From: Melampsora larici-populina 98AG31
Taxonomy: Eukaryota; Basidiomycota; Pucciniomycetes; Pucciniales; Melampsoraceae
Assembly (NCBI RefSeq): GCF_000204055.1
Contig: NW_006768797.1
Coordinates: forward strand, 505,380 to 569,379
DNA length: 64,000 nt
Direction: 5' to 3'
Positions 48,140 through 61,200 of this stretch are shown here, one piece after another. Positions within the stretch are counted from its first letter, which is position 1. Every line of letters starts with the position of its first letter. The notes beneath the pieces are model-generated. The model made no database searches. It saw only the letters and a list, made by a program, of their open reading frames with translations, and was not told where the DNA came from. A program made the translations under genes and the position numbers.

Positions 48140-49606
48140 TTAATTTTCTACGCTTCGCCACATCGCAAAAGAAGCTTTTTCTGCAGGAACTTGTGTTACC
48201 ATCTTAGCTTCTCCACTTTTTACATCACGCTCAAACACTACCACATTTTCTGCTCCTTGTTGAGCCACAGCAATCAGTTGACCAGTAGGATCAAATGCAA
48301 ATTGTCGAGGTACTCTTCCACCTGTAGGAATTCGGATCGGATTAGAGTCAAGAAGTCCGGTATTTAGATCTCGTGCGAAAGAGACGAGTAAATTATCAGG
48401 TAGATCAGCTTCATCGCGAGAAGTTTGAGTAGTAGAGGTGACTACAAATCGACCATCGGGTGATAATAGTATCTCGGACCCTTCTAATGTTGTGCTATTC
48501 AACGGTGCAGCGGGTTCTGTTGATAATGGTGTTCCCTTCAAGGTAAAGTTGTGACCACTGGCAATATCGACTTCGAAAGTGAGTAATACACGTGTCAAGG
48601 AGCAGATTACATAGGCGTCCAACTTCCCGTCGGCCCTGGGCCCCCAGGCCAAGTGTCTGGGTCCGCCTATGATTCAAAGAAGACAATTTAGTGAGTATGG
48701 CTCTTGAGTGTATGTGTGATAGACTGATAGATTGGAACTTGATTCGTACTCACACCCAGGAGGCACATTCACAGATTGAATCTTTGTCAAGTTTCCATCT
48801 TTACCGACTTGAAATTTACGAATCAAATCACTTCCTAAATCTACAGCTACAACTTGAGTATAATCTGGCGTATATTGAACATCATGGATATATGCCTTAG
48901 TTTGACGTTTAGGGTTGATACTCTGACCTACGCAAAGGATTTTTTGCGCAGGTTCTTCTGATAATGCACGAGTTTCTGGATCAATTGTAAACCTTTCGAC
49001 TGTGGCACCAAGACTGTGAAGATTACTCAAGCGTCAGTACTGTTGCATGAGAGGAGGATATTAAAGCAGAACATCAAATGAGACTCACTAGGTACCAACG
49101 ATGAGGTTAAGAGCTTCTTTGTCAACTGCTACTCGGACAGGTTGAATGGCGGTAGCCGAGGAGGATATCACTGTAATCTTTCCATCTTTGTCGATGGCAG
49201 ACGAGAATACCCCACCCGTGTTATTCACGTCGTTGAAGGTTTTAGTTGCATCAGAACTATAGCACGCAAAACCAATTCATGAGATTATATTTGTTGAGGG
49301 AGCTGAAGTGACTGGAACATTTATCACGCACCTGAACATGAATTTTTTGGTTTGATCAAATTCTACCCAAGACGGTCCTGTGCCCAAATCGACAGTCATG
49401 CTCGAATTTGTGATCACCTTCTGAGAGACATCGTAGTTAAAGGTATAAAATGGACCAGGTTGACCTCCTACTAAAAGTTGATAACTAGCTGGCAAGTTTG
49501 AAGATTGATTTAAATTGGTTGGAATGGAATGGGTATCATTGTCTTGTGTCTTAGCTAGAACAAGGCAGGAAAAGAGACTTAGAGCCGGAAGAAGACAACC
49601 CAACAT
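48140..49606 (-). CDS. Secreted seven-bladed lactonase-family protein, copy 2, 409 aa
   Basis: Exons 49606-49332, 49256-49089, 49013-48754 and 48666-48140 give 409 aa. The first three exons have exactly the lengths of copy 1 (275, 168 and 260 nt) and the fourth is one codon shorter, showing a tandem gene duplication. The signal peptide MLGCLLPALSLFSCLVLAKT and all propeller blocks are retained. Most differences are conservative; the region after the signal peptide (NLNQSSNLPAS versus NPNQPLSLPPH) and the mature mid-part vary most. Both copies are intact and in the same orientation. Substrate unknown; see copy 1 for the family. Confidence 0.85.
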
Positions 49607-50378
49607 ATTAAAGGCGAAAAGAGTTGACTTTCTCTTGAAATCGAATGTTTGTAACAGAAAAGGTGGTACAATTATGCTCGATTCAAAGTCGCCAAACGCT
49701 TGATCTTTTAAGTAAAAGAGGGAACTTGAAGCTCATCAGAAAAACAAAGTCAAACTGCGCAAAAGTGAAGACCCACGTCCAAAAGAACGTCAAATCCGAC
49801 CGTCATGGGTACGAATGAAGATGCTGTCAACCTTATAAGAACGTCGTGATGGATTGCCACGATACAAATCCGTAGCACAAGTTCATTGATGTTGCAACTG
49901 CGAGTAAATAAATTTGATCACATCACGACGGCTTGTTGCGGAGTAGGAAATGACACTGTAAGATTTGGATCAACGCCAACGTTCTTTAGGGAGGGAAATG
50001 AAGCGCTTGAGAAAGAAAGGATGGGCGGGTGAGTTCTTGTGTGAGTAGGACGTTTGTACAGTCGTTTTCAAAAAGCTTGCCGCTAATTCACCGCCAGATC
50101 GCTCGAGTTTTGCGGGCAAATTTCGGCAAGCTTTTTGAAAACGACTGTAAATGAACTAAATGAAGAGATGTCATGGCAAAACCTATGTAGCCTTTCGTAT
50201 GCGTAACACGAGTGTGACAGAGAGAAACACCAAGTTTACAGCTGAGATTGACCACATCTCGGCCAAGAATCGATTACAGTTTGATGAAATTCGAATTTAT
50301 TAAAACAACCAAACAACATGTGAAAGAAGTTCAGTTGTGACAGTACTATCCAACCCATCAGCTCAGCAATTGGACATT
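49607..50378. other. Intergenic with a small MITE
   Basis: Separates the divergent copy 2 lactonase and NAF1. Nothing coding. Holds the 89-bp MITE at 50059-50147, which sits about 230 bp upstream of the NAF1 start. Confidence 0.6.
50059..50147. mobile_element. 89-bp Tc1/mariner-type mini-MITE
   Basis: Perfect 24-bp inverted repeats (CAGTCGTTTTCAAAAAGC... at 50059-50082 and its complement at 50124-50147) around a 41-nt centre, flanked on both sides by TA (50057-50058, 50148-50149), the mariner-type target duplication. No coding content. The ends differ from those of the 497-bp MITE at 28864, so it belongs to another family. Confidence 0.88.
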
Positions 50379-53300
50379 ATGGATCAATCAGTAAGTTCGC
50401 TTTTCATCATCATCATCAGCATCTCATTAAAATATCAATCACTAATTTGACTTTTACTTCTCTGTTAAGCCTCAGAATGAACCTATCGTCTTGCTTCCCA
50501 ACTCAAATGAACCAATTCTTGAAACTAATTTAACCGTTGAAGCGCATATATCAATCACATCAACAGACATCAAGTCCAACTCGGAATCAATGGAAATTTC
50601 TAATTCAGAACTCAATGCTGAAACGAATGAAAGTACGACTAACATCGATTCATCAACAGTCAAAACAGAAGACGAAAAATGCATCAAATCCGAGCCAAAC
50701 TCTGATGGTCTTCTTGAAGTGACTGGAGAAACCCCTCAGATTGAGCTAGCACAGAATGTTATAGTAAATCAATCGAATTCACAGATCACTTTGCCTCAGG
50801 GACAGGACTTGAAAAGCTTGGATCAAGCAATTGAAGAAGCGATTCGAAAAGCTACTTCTCAGGACCCTTGTCAATCTCAAGATTCGACCTTTCAGCCTAT
50901 TCAACATGCTGTCACAGATTTAGCCGCCTCATCATCATCATATCCTACCTACCCTACCATGTCAACTCAACCGGCACGCAACTTTGTACCAAATCCCTCA
51001 AATCCTCACTTTATAGGATCCGATCCTCTGCAATATCGAAATGATTCACAAACACCGCATAGACCTACTGCTCCAAATCTTCCCCAGGATATCTTACATA
51101 TAATAGAGTCAGATTTTACTAATGCAGATGGGACGACGATTGACGAACGACGAGAAACAGAACTCAGTCGAATCACCGAAGAGTTGAGGATCAAAGTTCG
51201 ACTTAGTCGATATCAACGTGCTAGAGATGAGATGTCAGGTAGTGAGACCGAGACTGAAAGTAATTCGGATGAAGTTCAAATTCAATCTCATTTACGTCCT
51301 AGCAATGGCGAAAAAGTTGAAGATGAAGAAGAAAACCAATTTAGTGAAACTGATGAATCAGATGTGGATGGAAGTGGAGACGAAGAAGCTGAACGGATTA
51401 AGAATAACAAATTATTGGAAACTATCAAGGCAGAAATTGACGAAAGCTGCGCTATGGATTCTAAGCCTGACAACACAAATGAATCTCTACCCCACAATTC
51501 CGAGCCGATATCTTCTGAGACTCTTGATTCAACTAATCCGACTCCAACATCGGTTCAGACACTACCGGAGGGCTCGGCTGTTTCATGTGAGCAAGATCCT
51601 CATCTTGATAGCACTAAGACTCCCGCGGTGTCAAATCAGGCGGCAGCTTCCGAATCAACTCATCAAGAGTGAGTGTCAGCTTACTTGACTCAATTACATA
51701 CTAAATATGAAGCGGAAAAGCGAAACTGATCTTTCACTCCATCTGACAGGGAAGTATCACCAACACATCCAGTTGACACAAAGGATACTGCAAAGCCTAC
51801 TACCGGTAATAAATCTCGTCGAAGAGCCCGCAAAAGGAAACCTAAGAACCGAACAACGGCAGAAGATGACGAATCTGAATCTGGTTCTGGTTCAGATGTC
51901 AATGACATGGACGTAGCTATCAAGATTGGTCCTACCACAGAACACGAATTGAAAGACGTTCCAGCTGAAATCATTGAGCTACCATTCGATAATGTACCTG
52001 AAAGCGATTTGAAAGATATCAAATCTTTTGGAGTGATTGCCTCTCTGATTGATAACATTGTTGTCATCAAAGGAGATATCAATATGGGATATGAAACCGT
52101 TCTTGATGAGGGTAGTATGATATGTTGGAAGGATGGCACTTTGATAGGTAAAGTGAGTAACTGTGACTTCGATTTGTTCCCTACCAATGCGTGGAGATGC
52201 CACATGAGCTGATATATATTTTTTGTAGGTCTTTGAAACATTCGGCGCTGTCACTGAACCACACTATAGCATTCGTCTTCCAAGTAAATTGCAAGAGATG
52301 TCTAAAAACCCTACTGAGAACAAACGTTTTTCGACCGATACACCTGTTTACTTCGTTCCCTCTCAAACCAGCTTTTTATTCACTTCTCATATCCAAGCGC
52401 AACCCAAAGGGACCGATGCTAGTAACCTTTATGACGAAGAAGTCACGAATGTAGATGAGATTGAGTTTAGTGATGATGAAGCGGAAGCTGCATATGTTAG
52501 GTCTTGTAGAAATGCTAGGAAGGCAGCCGCTATGGAGAAGAGACAGCAGACCAAGCCGGGAGCCAACAAGGTTCAATCGGGGCCAAGTTATCTTCCAAAC
52601 CCTGATCTGTTGATCTCAGCTGGTAAACATATGCTTGATAAGCGACCATCCGATGTGTTGAATTACAACGATGAAGATGGCGATGGAGCTGACACAGATT
52701 ACTCGGTACTCGAGAGGCCTAAAGGCTTAGATTTTAACATGACAACACCGAGCATTTCAGCATCAGCATCCAACAACAACAACCAGAACCGTAATACTTC
52801 AGCTCGATCAACCAACAAACGTGGGTCAGATTCTCGAGGGAATAACAGATCCCAAGGCCCTTCACGAGGAAAGCCAAGGGGGAGTCGAGGTTCCATGAAG
52901 GGTGGAAGGAATAATTCGTCTTCAGATCAGCGCGATACCCATTCAAAACCACCTCATAACAGTGGCCCTTCGAACTCCCAATTTCCTTCACCCTCAAGAG
53001 CTGATGTTATACCGAGCTCAACACCAACTAACTGGTCTAACCCGAGCTCTTCATCGACTCTCCCTAGCACATCCTTCACTCCTTTTATACACCCTCTTCC
53101 TGCAAATCCCACCCATGCAGTTCCACAATACGTCCCTCAGGCCTTTGGTGGTTTTGGTGGTTATAATCCTAACCCTCCTGTTTATAATCCTTACAACTAT
53201 AACTTGGCCAACTCTTCAGGCACTGCGAGTCACAATACCCCTTCATATGGATTCGCACCATCACTTCCTAACATGTCAAGAATACCAACATGCCAAACAT

Positions 53301-53608
53301 ATCCTACCTTTCCTTCTCAGCCACAGCAACAGGGATACACAGGTCAAACAGGGTTTCCTACGATGTCTCCTAATGGATTTGCCATCAATGGATATCAACC
53401 TACTCAATCTTCTTACTACCCTCCATATACTCCAAGTCCACTATCCATGGGAAGCGCTCAGTTTCAGCAGCAGCCGCAACAACAACAACGTTCATTCAAT
53501 CCAGATTCGTTGCCCATTCAACAACCTTCAGTGAATGGTATACATTATAATCCTCGTTTTTTTCCTCCTTCAAATCAACCTCATCTTCCACCTCACCCAC
53601 ATCAATAG
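50379..53608 (+). CDS. NAF1: H/ACA ribonucleoprotein assembly factor NAF1, 997 aa
   Basis: Exons 50379-50390, 50470-51668, 51750-52152 and 52229-53608 join in frame to 997 aa; the first exon has only four codons. The central Gar1-like domain spans intron 3: FGVIASLIDNIVVIKGD, VLDEGSMICWKDGTLIGK, VFETFGAVTEPHYSIRLP and TPVYFVPSQTSFLFTSHI. NAF1 binds the dyskerin homologue Cbf5 and is exchanged for Gar1 as H/ACA snoRNPs and telomerase-type RNPs mature in the nucleus (family knowledge). The ~500-residue N-terminus is Ser/Glu/Asn-rich and acidic, and the C-terminus is Asn/Ser/Gly then Pro/Gln/Tyr-rich (RGSRG, QQQPQQQQ), both disordered. The protein is about twice the size of yeast NAF1 because of these tails. 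Confidence 0.93.
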
Positions 53609-54310
53609 AAATGTTGTAACTAGTGTATCATTGTTTGTTTATCAACCATTTATTGGGTTTATGGTTTTTTTTCTTTAAAGAGTTTTGAAAAAGTTGAAAT
53701 CAATCTTTTTGGTGGTATTTGTTTTTTGGATTTGATGTCTAAAAGGTAACAGGGTTTTGTGTTTTTTGTTGATTGTCTTGAGTTGAATGAGATTGAATTG
53801 GGAGGTCAACTGCAAGCTCTACTTCCACGTGGAACTTTTTCCCTGCCAAATATCTTTCATGGCTCTTTCATACATACCTGAATATTCGGAAAGAATTCTT
53901 CACGGAATTTATCATGTCCGTTAAGGTTGGACTTGAAAGAAAGGCAACTTGGCGTACTCTCAAGCACCACGATTCGACAGTATGCCTCAGTCTGTCAACG
54001 AAACAGCTCCCAAAGGAGTACATAGCTTTTTTTAGATGTTTTATCTTTACAATATGTATTTAAATTTAATATAAGGTGATATCTGATTACAATGTGGAAG
54101 ACCTGCGTTATTCAACGCGTTCAACGACTTCAAACGGGCAAGAATAAATGTACAAGTCCTGATCAACATATGAAGATCCACTCGAGGTCTCTACAGAGAC
54201 CCGTGCGGGAACAGAGAATCTAGGTTCTCAAATTCGGGAAAATAAAATGATGTATATGTACTAGTCGGATTAAGGAACTATTGTATCTATGAAGGTCGGA
54301 GACTCGAATT
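53609..54310. other. Convergent intergenic region, no gene seen
   Basis: T-rich directly after NAF1 (probable 3' UTR). No supportable frame; presumed 3' flanks of NAF1 and the pepsin-fold gene. Confidence 0.5.
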
Positions 54311-55940
54311 TTAAAAGGTGCAGTTTGTCCATTCTGTTTCGGCAAGACCAATCTACAATGACAAAAGAGGATTCCAAATAAGAGTCTATTATTAAGATTG
54401 AGGTTCAAGGTGTCAGAAGGGAGCTTGACGTACTCTATAATTTGCTAGGTCGAAGGCAACGTAAAACCTTTCCATGGCTTTCATACCGACTATCAATCAT
54501 TGGCATAGGTCAGTCCGCTACCCAACAAGTTAGGGCTTATCAGAGATTGAAGATCAACTTACAAACAAATGTAGAGTTTTGCTGGGAAGCATCAGCAGTC
54601 TGAACTGGGCTGACGTATCCATATCTATATGCTGGGTCTGCATTAGGGACGATACCATCGGGAACTAATTGGGCTTCGGGAACCAGACACCACTTTCGAT
54701 CGCCTGATGAGAAGCAGAGGTCTTCCATCTCGGCCACAGAAGCACGCGGGATTCGAAGCATGTATTCGTTGACTTGTCCAGCGGGATTGAGTTCTAACCA
54801 AGAGTCATCCCAAACTGCCCCAGGAATCGAGACAACGTATTTGTCGAACAGGTATCGTGGAATAGCCGGAGAGTTCGTATAGCCTGTGGTTCAAGAGATG
54901 AGTGTGAAGCCATAAAAACTATTGGAGTATGAAGACACTCAACTCGTATCGAATGAACCCCGTAACTCAGTTTCAGACAAGGTGGCATCACCATACGAAA
55001 TCGATGCTTTCCAGTCCCACGTGCTGCAAGGAAAAGCTTCGGTCAACTCTTGGACTCTAGTGTCTTGCATCAGAAATACCGGTGGGACTCACTGATATGA
55101 GCTACATGGATACCATACCAGGTCTCCAATAAACCGGTTAGGATTCACTCCCCCAAAGGTTATCAGGCCGTTCGGGTCTGGGGCACTCCTTGTAGGCATG
55201 AATGAAATCTAATGATCCATCAACGTAATATCCATCAGCTTGTGCTCTTTAAAAGGTTGTTGTCCGTGGGGCCTCAGTTAAGCTCAAAGTGAGGATCTTG
55301 AACTGACCCCAAACATAACTTCTTCTAAGACCTCTCTATCATACATTATTCCAGTCGGAGTTAGAAGTTCTCCAATATTTTCTGCGTCTCTAGGATAGGA
55401 TTCGGATGATAGGCCCAAGCCAAGAAGACCGTCAAAACCATCGAAGCCCTGTTGTTGTATAGATGAAGAGTGGTGAGACTGAGTGCCTAGCCATTGTACT
55501 AGAAGAGAGAGTCAAATACGATTTTGTGAATGAAGGATTTCACTTACAACTAGTTTTGAAACATTCCCAATCGTCACGTTAGGAAGGGTAAGTGAATTCT
55601 CATTGGCCGTGAAAGTTAAAGTCTCGGTGAGTAGGGTGCCAGTGACATTTCCATAACCGTAAGGAATAAAGAAGGGTTTCTGAAGGTTGGTAGTGGAAGG
55701 TGTGGGTTGGAAGGTACCAGGATTGAAGGCACCAGCGAAGGTATTTGCTGATCCAGTCGCGATCCCTAAGGCATGGGGTGTCGGAGGTGTGCCGATTCCG
55801 ACATTGAGAGTGTAAAGGTTGAGAGAGTTCACGATGGGTATCGACAGCTTGACCTTTTCAGTCTGCTCTGACCTTACAAAGACAACAGAAAGAAATAATA
55901 AAGTACTGGAGATGCGAAAATGGACAAAGTAAGAGAACAT
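54311..55940 (-). CDS. Secreted pepsin-fold (A1) protein with lost first catalytic Asp, 382 aa
   Basis: Exons 55940-55548, 55448-55308, 55208-55093, 55023-54944, 54883-54563, 54489-54434 and 54352-54311 join in frame to 382 aa. A signal peptide is visible (ISSTLLFLSVVFVRS). The A1 fold is shown by LYTLNVGIGTPP, the GLLGLGL and LITFGGVNPNRFIGDLVWYP blocks, and the C-terminal FYVAFDLANYRIGLA. The first active-site triad, normally DTG, reads ATG-Ser (G-I-A-T-G-S, Ala61; GCG codon near 55757-55762). The second triad keeps the Asp but reads DTS (Asp242). The 181-residue spacing is that of pepsins. Pepsins need both Asp, so this is probably a non-enzymatic pseudo-protease; no propeptide is evident. 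Binding, inhibition or effector-like roles are inference. Confidence 0.85.
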
Positions 55941-58241
55941 GATGCTATTGTATATTAAGATAGACGACAGAAAGCTGAATAAAATTTATTCTGAGTCGAA
56001 GGGAGAAGAATGCGATCGATCTGAATCGAGAAGACAAGGTGGGCTTGGATGTCTTGGGTAGCGGCTCCTAGCTTTATGGATCTGGCCAACTTGGATCAGT
56101 GGTCGAATCCAAGCTGCGATTACCCATCGGCTTAGCCTTCTTTGATACGTCCTCGTATCAAGCACATTTCATTCATCTGCGACATTCTTCAAAATCTGAC
56201 TGTGGGCAAAGTCTCATGTTCCAAGGGGGAATTTCTGTTCGGACAAATGAGCAGGAAACACGGCTAGCGTTTGTGGATTCAGAAGCTACAGATACAACTG
56301 GTTATGAACTGAGATGTATCGTGTTTCGGCTGTAATCAAACAGACTCGCGAGGCGATTCCGGAGGTGAAAGGTTTGCAACCATCAAGTAAACTGGCTCAC
56401 TGATCTGATAGGCCACGTTGTGAGTCTAAGGAGTTTTCTTATCAGTACGCTTGTGCGCATAGCGAATGTCAGAGGAATACGAGTACACAGGAGTACACAC
56501 GAAACTTTGATAAGCAATCGAAACCAGTCAGAAGGAGGACATTCGCCCTAAATACATCTTCCAAAAGGTGTACACCATTAGAACGCTGGCGTCAGTCTCA
56601 CTGCGCACACAAAAAGCTGTGCACAGGCGCAATTTTTCCTGAAATGATGTTATGATCGTGGTCCTGGTTGGCGTTTGATGTGGAAGTTATTGGGTGATGA
56701 TTCACCTACATGATCAGTCATCTCATCGATGCGGCTTGTCATCTCAGCTCGAGCCATACCGCCTTGTTAGCTACAACGTAGGGAGGTCGAACGACTCGAT
56801 GTCGATCAAGCTCAGAGGTTGGTTGTGCCACCCACATTCCTATTGCCTCCTATTATTCACGCAAATTATTCAAGACGGACGATAGACTGAGGCCATGTGT
56901 ACATCGTCTGGGTAATTATGGCAAGATATATCTCTCTGTGACATTCACGGGATGAGGACTTTATTTGGGGTTTTCACGAATTGTCTTAACTCTTGACAAA
57001 AGTCTTCAAAGCAACCGTTCGTCCCTGAATCCTGATCGTGGCATGTGGCATGTGGGGCATGATATAGGCCGTATACATGAGCTTAATATACGTACAACAT
57101 TTTGTACGCTTTTCAAACTTGTCTCGACAAGGCTAAGCGCCAAGTTCTACAGCTCCTCACACTACTCCAGATTTTGTTATCGGCAAAGTTGACCACATCA
57201 GTCCGGACGAGCCGTGTTCTCAATATTTCAGAACAAGGGGATAGCCCGACCACGTTCCATAGATAACGTTGGCGTCTTTCACCATGCTAGCCCACGAAAT
57301 TCTCTCGGACGCGATTGATATTCAACAAAGATTTCGGCCAACCAGCTTAGTTCCTTTCCTAATCTCAATGAGCTCGATACGATGCGAACTCGTTTTGCTG
57401 AGTCCAACTGAAAGCAGATAGCTGTGGAAAGTGAGACGGAGAAAGACAAAACAAGTGGATCCGACAGGCATTCAATGTGATAACGAGATAAAGAGTGGCC
57501 ATGCAAGAAACAAACCGGATGCCAACAGCCAACGAGATGCTCAGGGTGCCCGGTGAGGCATAGGGTGTAGTAGGGTGCAGTACCTTGAGGCATATGTGGT
57601 GAGAATCTCACAACCCCTTGAGGAGTTGACCGGTCCATTGAGACAGAAATCTAGATTGCAAAATCACATTTTTTAGATTGCACCAGTAGAGCATAGACCC
57701 AAGAAAATGGTACAAATAAGCGCCTTCTCAAATAGGACATCCACATGTGCAATACGTCTGATTATACATAAGGACACCGTGATCATACACAATCATAAGG
57801 ACCAGAAATGCAAAGAATAAATTTTTACAACATTAAACGAGACATTAGTTTTCACAAATGGTGGTGGTAATGAATTATAACGAACAGTCTTGAAAAAAGA
57901 AACAATTGAAAATGCAAGATATCACCATGTGTATATTGGTCCACGCAGGAGACATAGAGGTGAAAAAATAAAAGCATTCTCAAAAAAAAAATCAAACTTT
58001 TGACGTGTCGAAACAAAGTTGCGAAGATTATTCGACACCGGTGTGATTCGGTAAACAACTAACTGAGAACTGCTGTCCATAAACTGCAGCTCGATTCGAC
58101 GTATTTGGGAATTTTGCGGGTGAGGTTGGTATATAATTCCATGTTACCGCAAAAGAGTCGGCGGCGTTGAGAGAGTCTAGATTGAAGATCGGCTCGGCCA
58201 GATAACATCAGATATCTGATAGCGCTTGTCCTTGTACTCTT
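55941..58241. other. Gene-poor region, no gene seen
   Basis: About 2.3 kb. Frames at 56099-57192 and the minus-strand frame at 57279-57638 show no known domain, signal or exon partner. Only minor features: a doubled GGCATGTGG near 57040. The last ~400 bp are the 3' flank of the ABC gene. Confidence 0.5.
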
Positions 58242-61200
58242 TTATCCGCCACCCCATTCACCACCTCGCGCAAGTGTAGCAAAAATCCCAGTCGGTCGAT
58301 CCCTCATAAGTCCATCCACCGAACCTGTTTCAATCACCTGTCCAGCCTGAAGAACCACTAGACGATCACATGCTCTCATGACACTCATTTGATGAGTGAT
58401 TAAAACCACTGTCTTCCCCTCGGCCTTCAATCGCATGATGGTCTTGAGAATGATACGCTGGTTGAGCAAGTCGAGTGCCGCGGTCGGTTCGTCCAGAACC
58501 ACAATCGCTCGGCTTTCGCGGCTCACAAGCATTCGAGCGATGGCCATACGCTCTGATTCCCCACTAGAAAGCTGTCCTAACCTAGAATGGAGACCTTCTG
58601 GTCTTGCACGTACGAGCCCAGCCAGGTTGACATCTTCAAGCGCAGCCCATGCCGCCCTTTCTGCCGCAACCTCTCCCGTTGAGCTGTGTCCATAACATAC
58701 ATTCTCGAGAATGGTTCCCTCATTGGAAAGCATTGGGTGTTGACCGACAACTCCAATCACCTCTCGAAGTCGATGTACGTCGAGCTCATTGAGTGGATAC
58801 CCGTCGACCATTATCTTACCTTCATCGGGCTCGTAGAATCGTTGTATCAGGCCTGCTATTGTGGATTTTCCGCTTCCAGATGGTCTTAAAAAACAAATCA
58901 ACAGACAAGTCAGTAAAATACAACGCCAGGTTTTATACAAGCTCTCCCATGTATCATTTTCCAGCGCGAATCAAAGAGATGGAGAAAGAGCTATCGAGGA
59001 CAATACCGACCCTACGATCCCTACACATTCCCCGGGATGAATAGAGAAGGATACCGAGCGTAGAACGGGGACTGATCCTGGTCTGAGATCGACTTTATGT
59101 AGTTTTCTGTTTTTCTCTTCCTGATCTTCCTCCTTCTCAGCTTGAAGATCTGGTAATGGATAAGAAAAAAAGACGTGATCGAATTGGATAGAGCCTTTGA
59201 CCCGATTAAGCTGGATGTCTCCTTTCAACTCTTTAGACTCGACCGACATTTCTAAGATCGCCAGAAGGTCGATGAAGGCTCTAGCAGATCTAGATATCGA
59301 TGGGACTTTGGATGTGTGGATATATGTAAGAGACGGGTCGAGCATTTGATTATTTATGCAGGATCAATAGACTCACCATAGCTGATCATCTGCCCAGCAA
59401 ATGTGACCGAAAAAATGATCAAGGAAAATACCTGAGTCATCTTTTCGAACGAATATTTTCCTTCTACGACCCACTGCGATCCCACATAAAACATCAAAGC
59501 TGTGGCATATCATGTTACAAGTCAGTAACACACGCCTGAACTCTTTAGATGGGAAACAAAAATCATTTGGCTATGATAATGTCAAACTTACCTTCAGCAG
59601 AATAGGCCAGCGCGGTATTCAATCCGTAGGGAATACCACCAAAGGGACTGGCTCGGATGAATGCTGCTTTCGAGCCCAAAACCGAACGATGAAATCGTTC
59701 TTTCATCACGCTGTCAATTGACAAAACTCTGATAGCTTTCATTTGATTCATCGTCTACGATTGGGGTCGGAAATGGAACAAAATACGATGTTAAAGATTG
59801 GAAATGAAGAGATTTTTTAAGCTTTTGAAGATGCGTGAAACGAAGAAAACTCAACAAGGTAGAACTCCATGGCCACTGACTCGCGCCATCTCTTGTTCTC
59901 AAGCTCTAGGCGCCCCAAGATCTTTCCGCCCCCTCCAATCACCACAAAAAATATCGGCGCCAATGACAATCCAACCAATGTAAGTTCCCAACCCACTACT
60001 ATCGCCCAGCCAAATGCTACCACGAGCAACGTAACAATAGTCAAGAGATCAGCAAGTATCTGAGAAACTAGTTCTCGAGCTTCAACGCCATCCTTGATGA
60101 ATCTATTCACGAGTTTACTAGACTCGTTTCGAGGTGATGCAAACCAAGTCAAATCCTTCAAGACCACTCGCCTCAAGCCTCGACCCCGCATGTCTTCCAG
60201 CCAGACGGTACCCACGCCTTCCATCAGCCAAATCCTAAGAGCTGAGAAAAGACCGTCAACGACAGCGACAACGGCAATAAGAATCGATTGTCGTTTAATG
60301 TAGCCGTCCGGAGGGTCGGCCAACCGGGCCAATAACTGACCGAGTAGCGCTGAGAATACTGGCGTCAACACACCAGCTACTATACTCACCGCTATCCCGC
60401 ATGATAGCCGCACTTTTGCTTCTAGCGTGCCCCAGATCTTAGTCACAAGCCATACATTACTATAATCTTTGTCATCGGGGTTAGAACCGCCTGTCTTCGA
60501 TTTCTTTCTTCGACCCCACCATGACTTTCGCTTGTCGTTTTCCAAATCCTTGTCACCTTTCTCCGTATCTGCCCAGATCCGACGCTCTCGTCCCGGGCCG
60601 CGACGCTCACTAGCCAATTGACCAACACGTAGAAGTGCCATGGCGATCTCTCTGTATTCTTCCTCTGTCTGAACCTCTTTGTCTTGTGACTTTCCTATCG
60701 TGTTTGTCATTCTCCGATTTGCGGTGTGGTTGAAACTAGAAGGCGTAGCTGATCGTGATCGAAGCCAGCTGCGGTTACGAGTTTCTCTACTGTCCTGGCC
60801 ACCAATATCGCCCATGGGGGTCAGAAAGAGCCTGTTTGGAGGTTTAAAGCTACTTGGGTCGATTGGTTGGAGCATGTTACTAGCTCGGACAGCGGCAGAA
60901 GGCGGTGGAGCAGTGAGAAGGCCATCTGAGGCAGTGGTTGGATTTAGGCCACGCAAAAAACCGTCAACAAGGGTTGCGCGTTTCTGGGCCTTAGTAGTAA
61001 GAGTAGGCTTAGGAGTGGCAGTGATCGAGAGAGGTTGCCATGGGGGTAAAGGTGAGCTATCAGGTGCCACAGACTGTGCGGGAAGAGCGGCGGTAGTGTT
61101 TCCGATCAGACGGGCAAGAGAGTGATTTACATGGGTTCCTCGAGAAGCAAGTCGATCTCTGAGTCCTGCGAGATAATCAGCCTCAATCACGTGACCAGAA

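Noticed and set aside
51218..51688. 156-codon plus-strand frame overlapping NAF1 exon 2
   Set aside because: Shadow frame of the acidic low-complexity NAF1 N-terminus; Lys/Met-rich translation is typical of shifted Glu/Asp codons.
60679..61125. 148-codon plus-strand frame opposite the ABC transporter
   Set aside because: Antisense shadow of the Ser/Pro-rich linker; no independent evidence.
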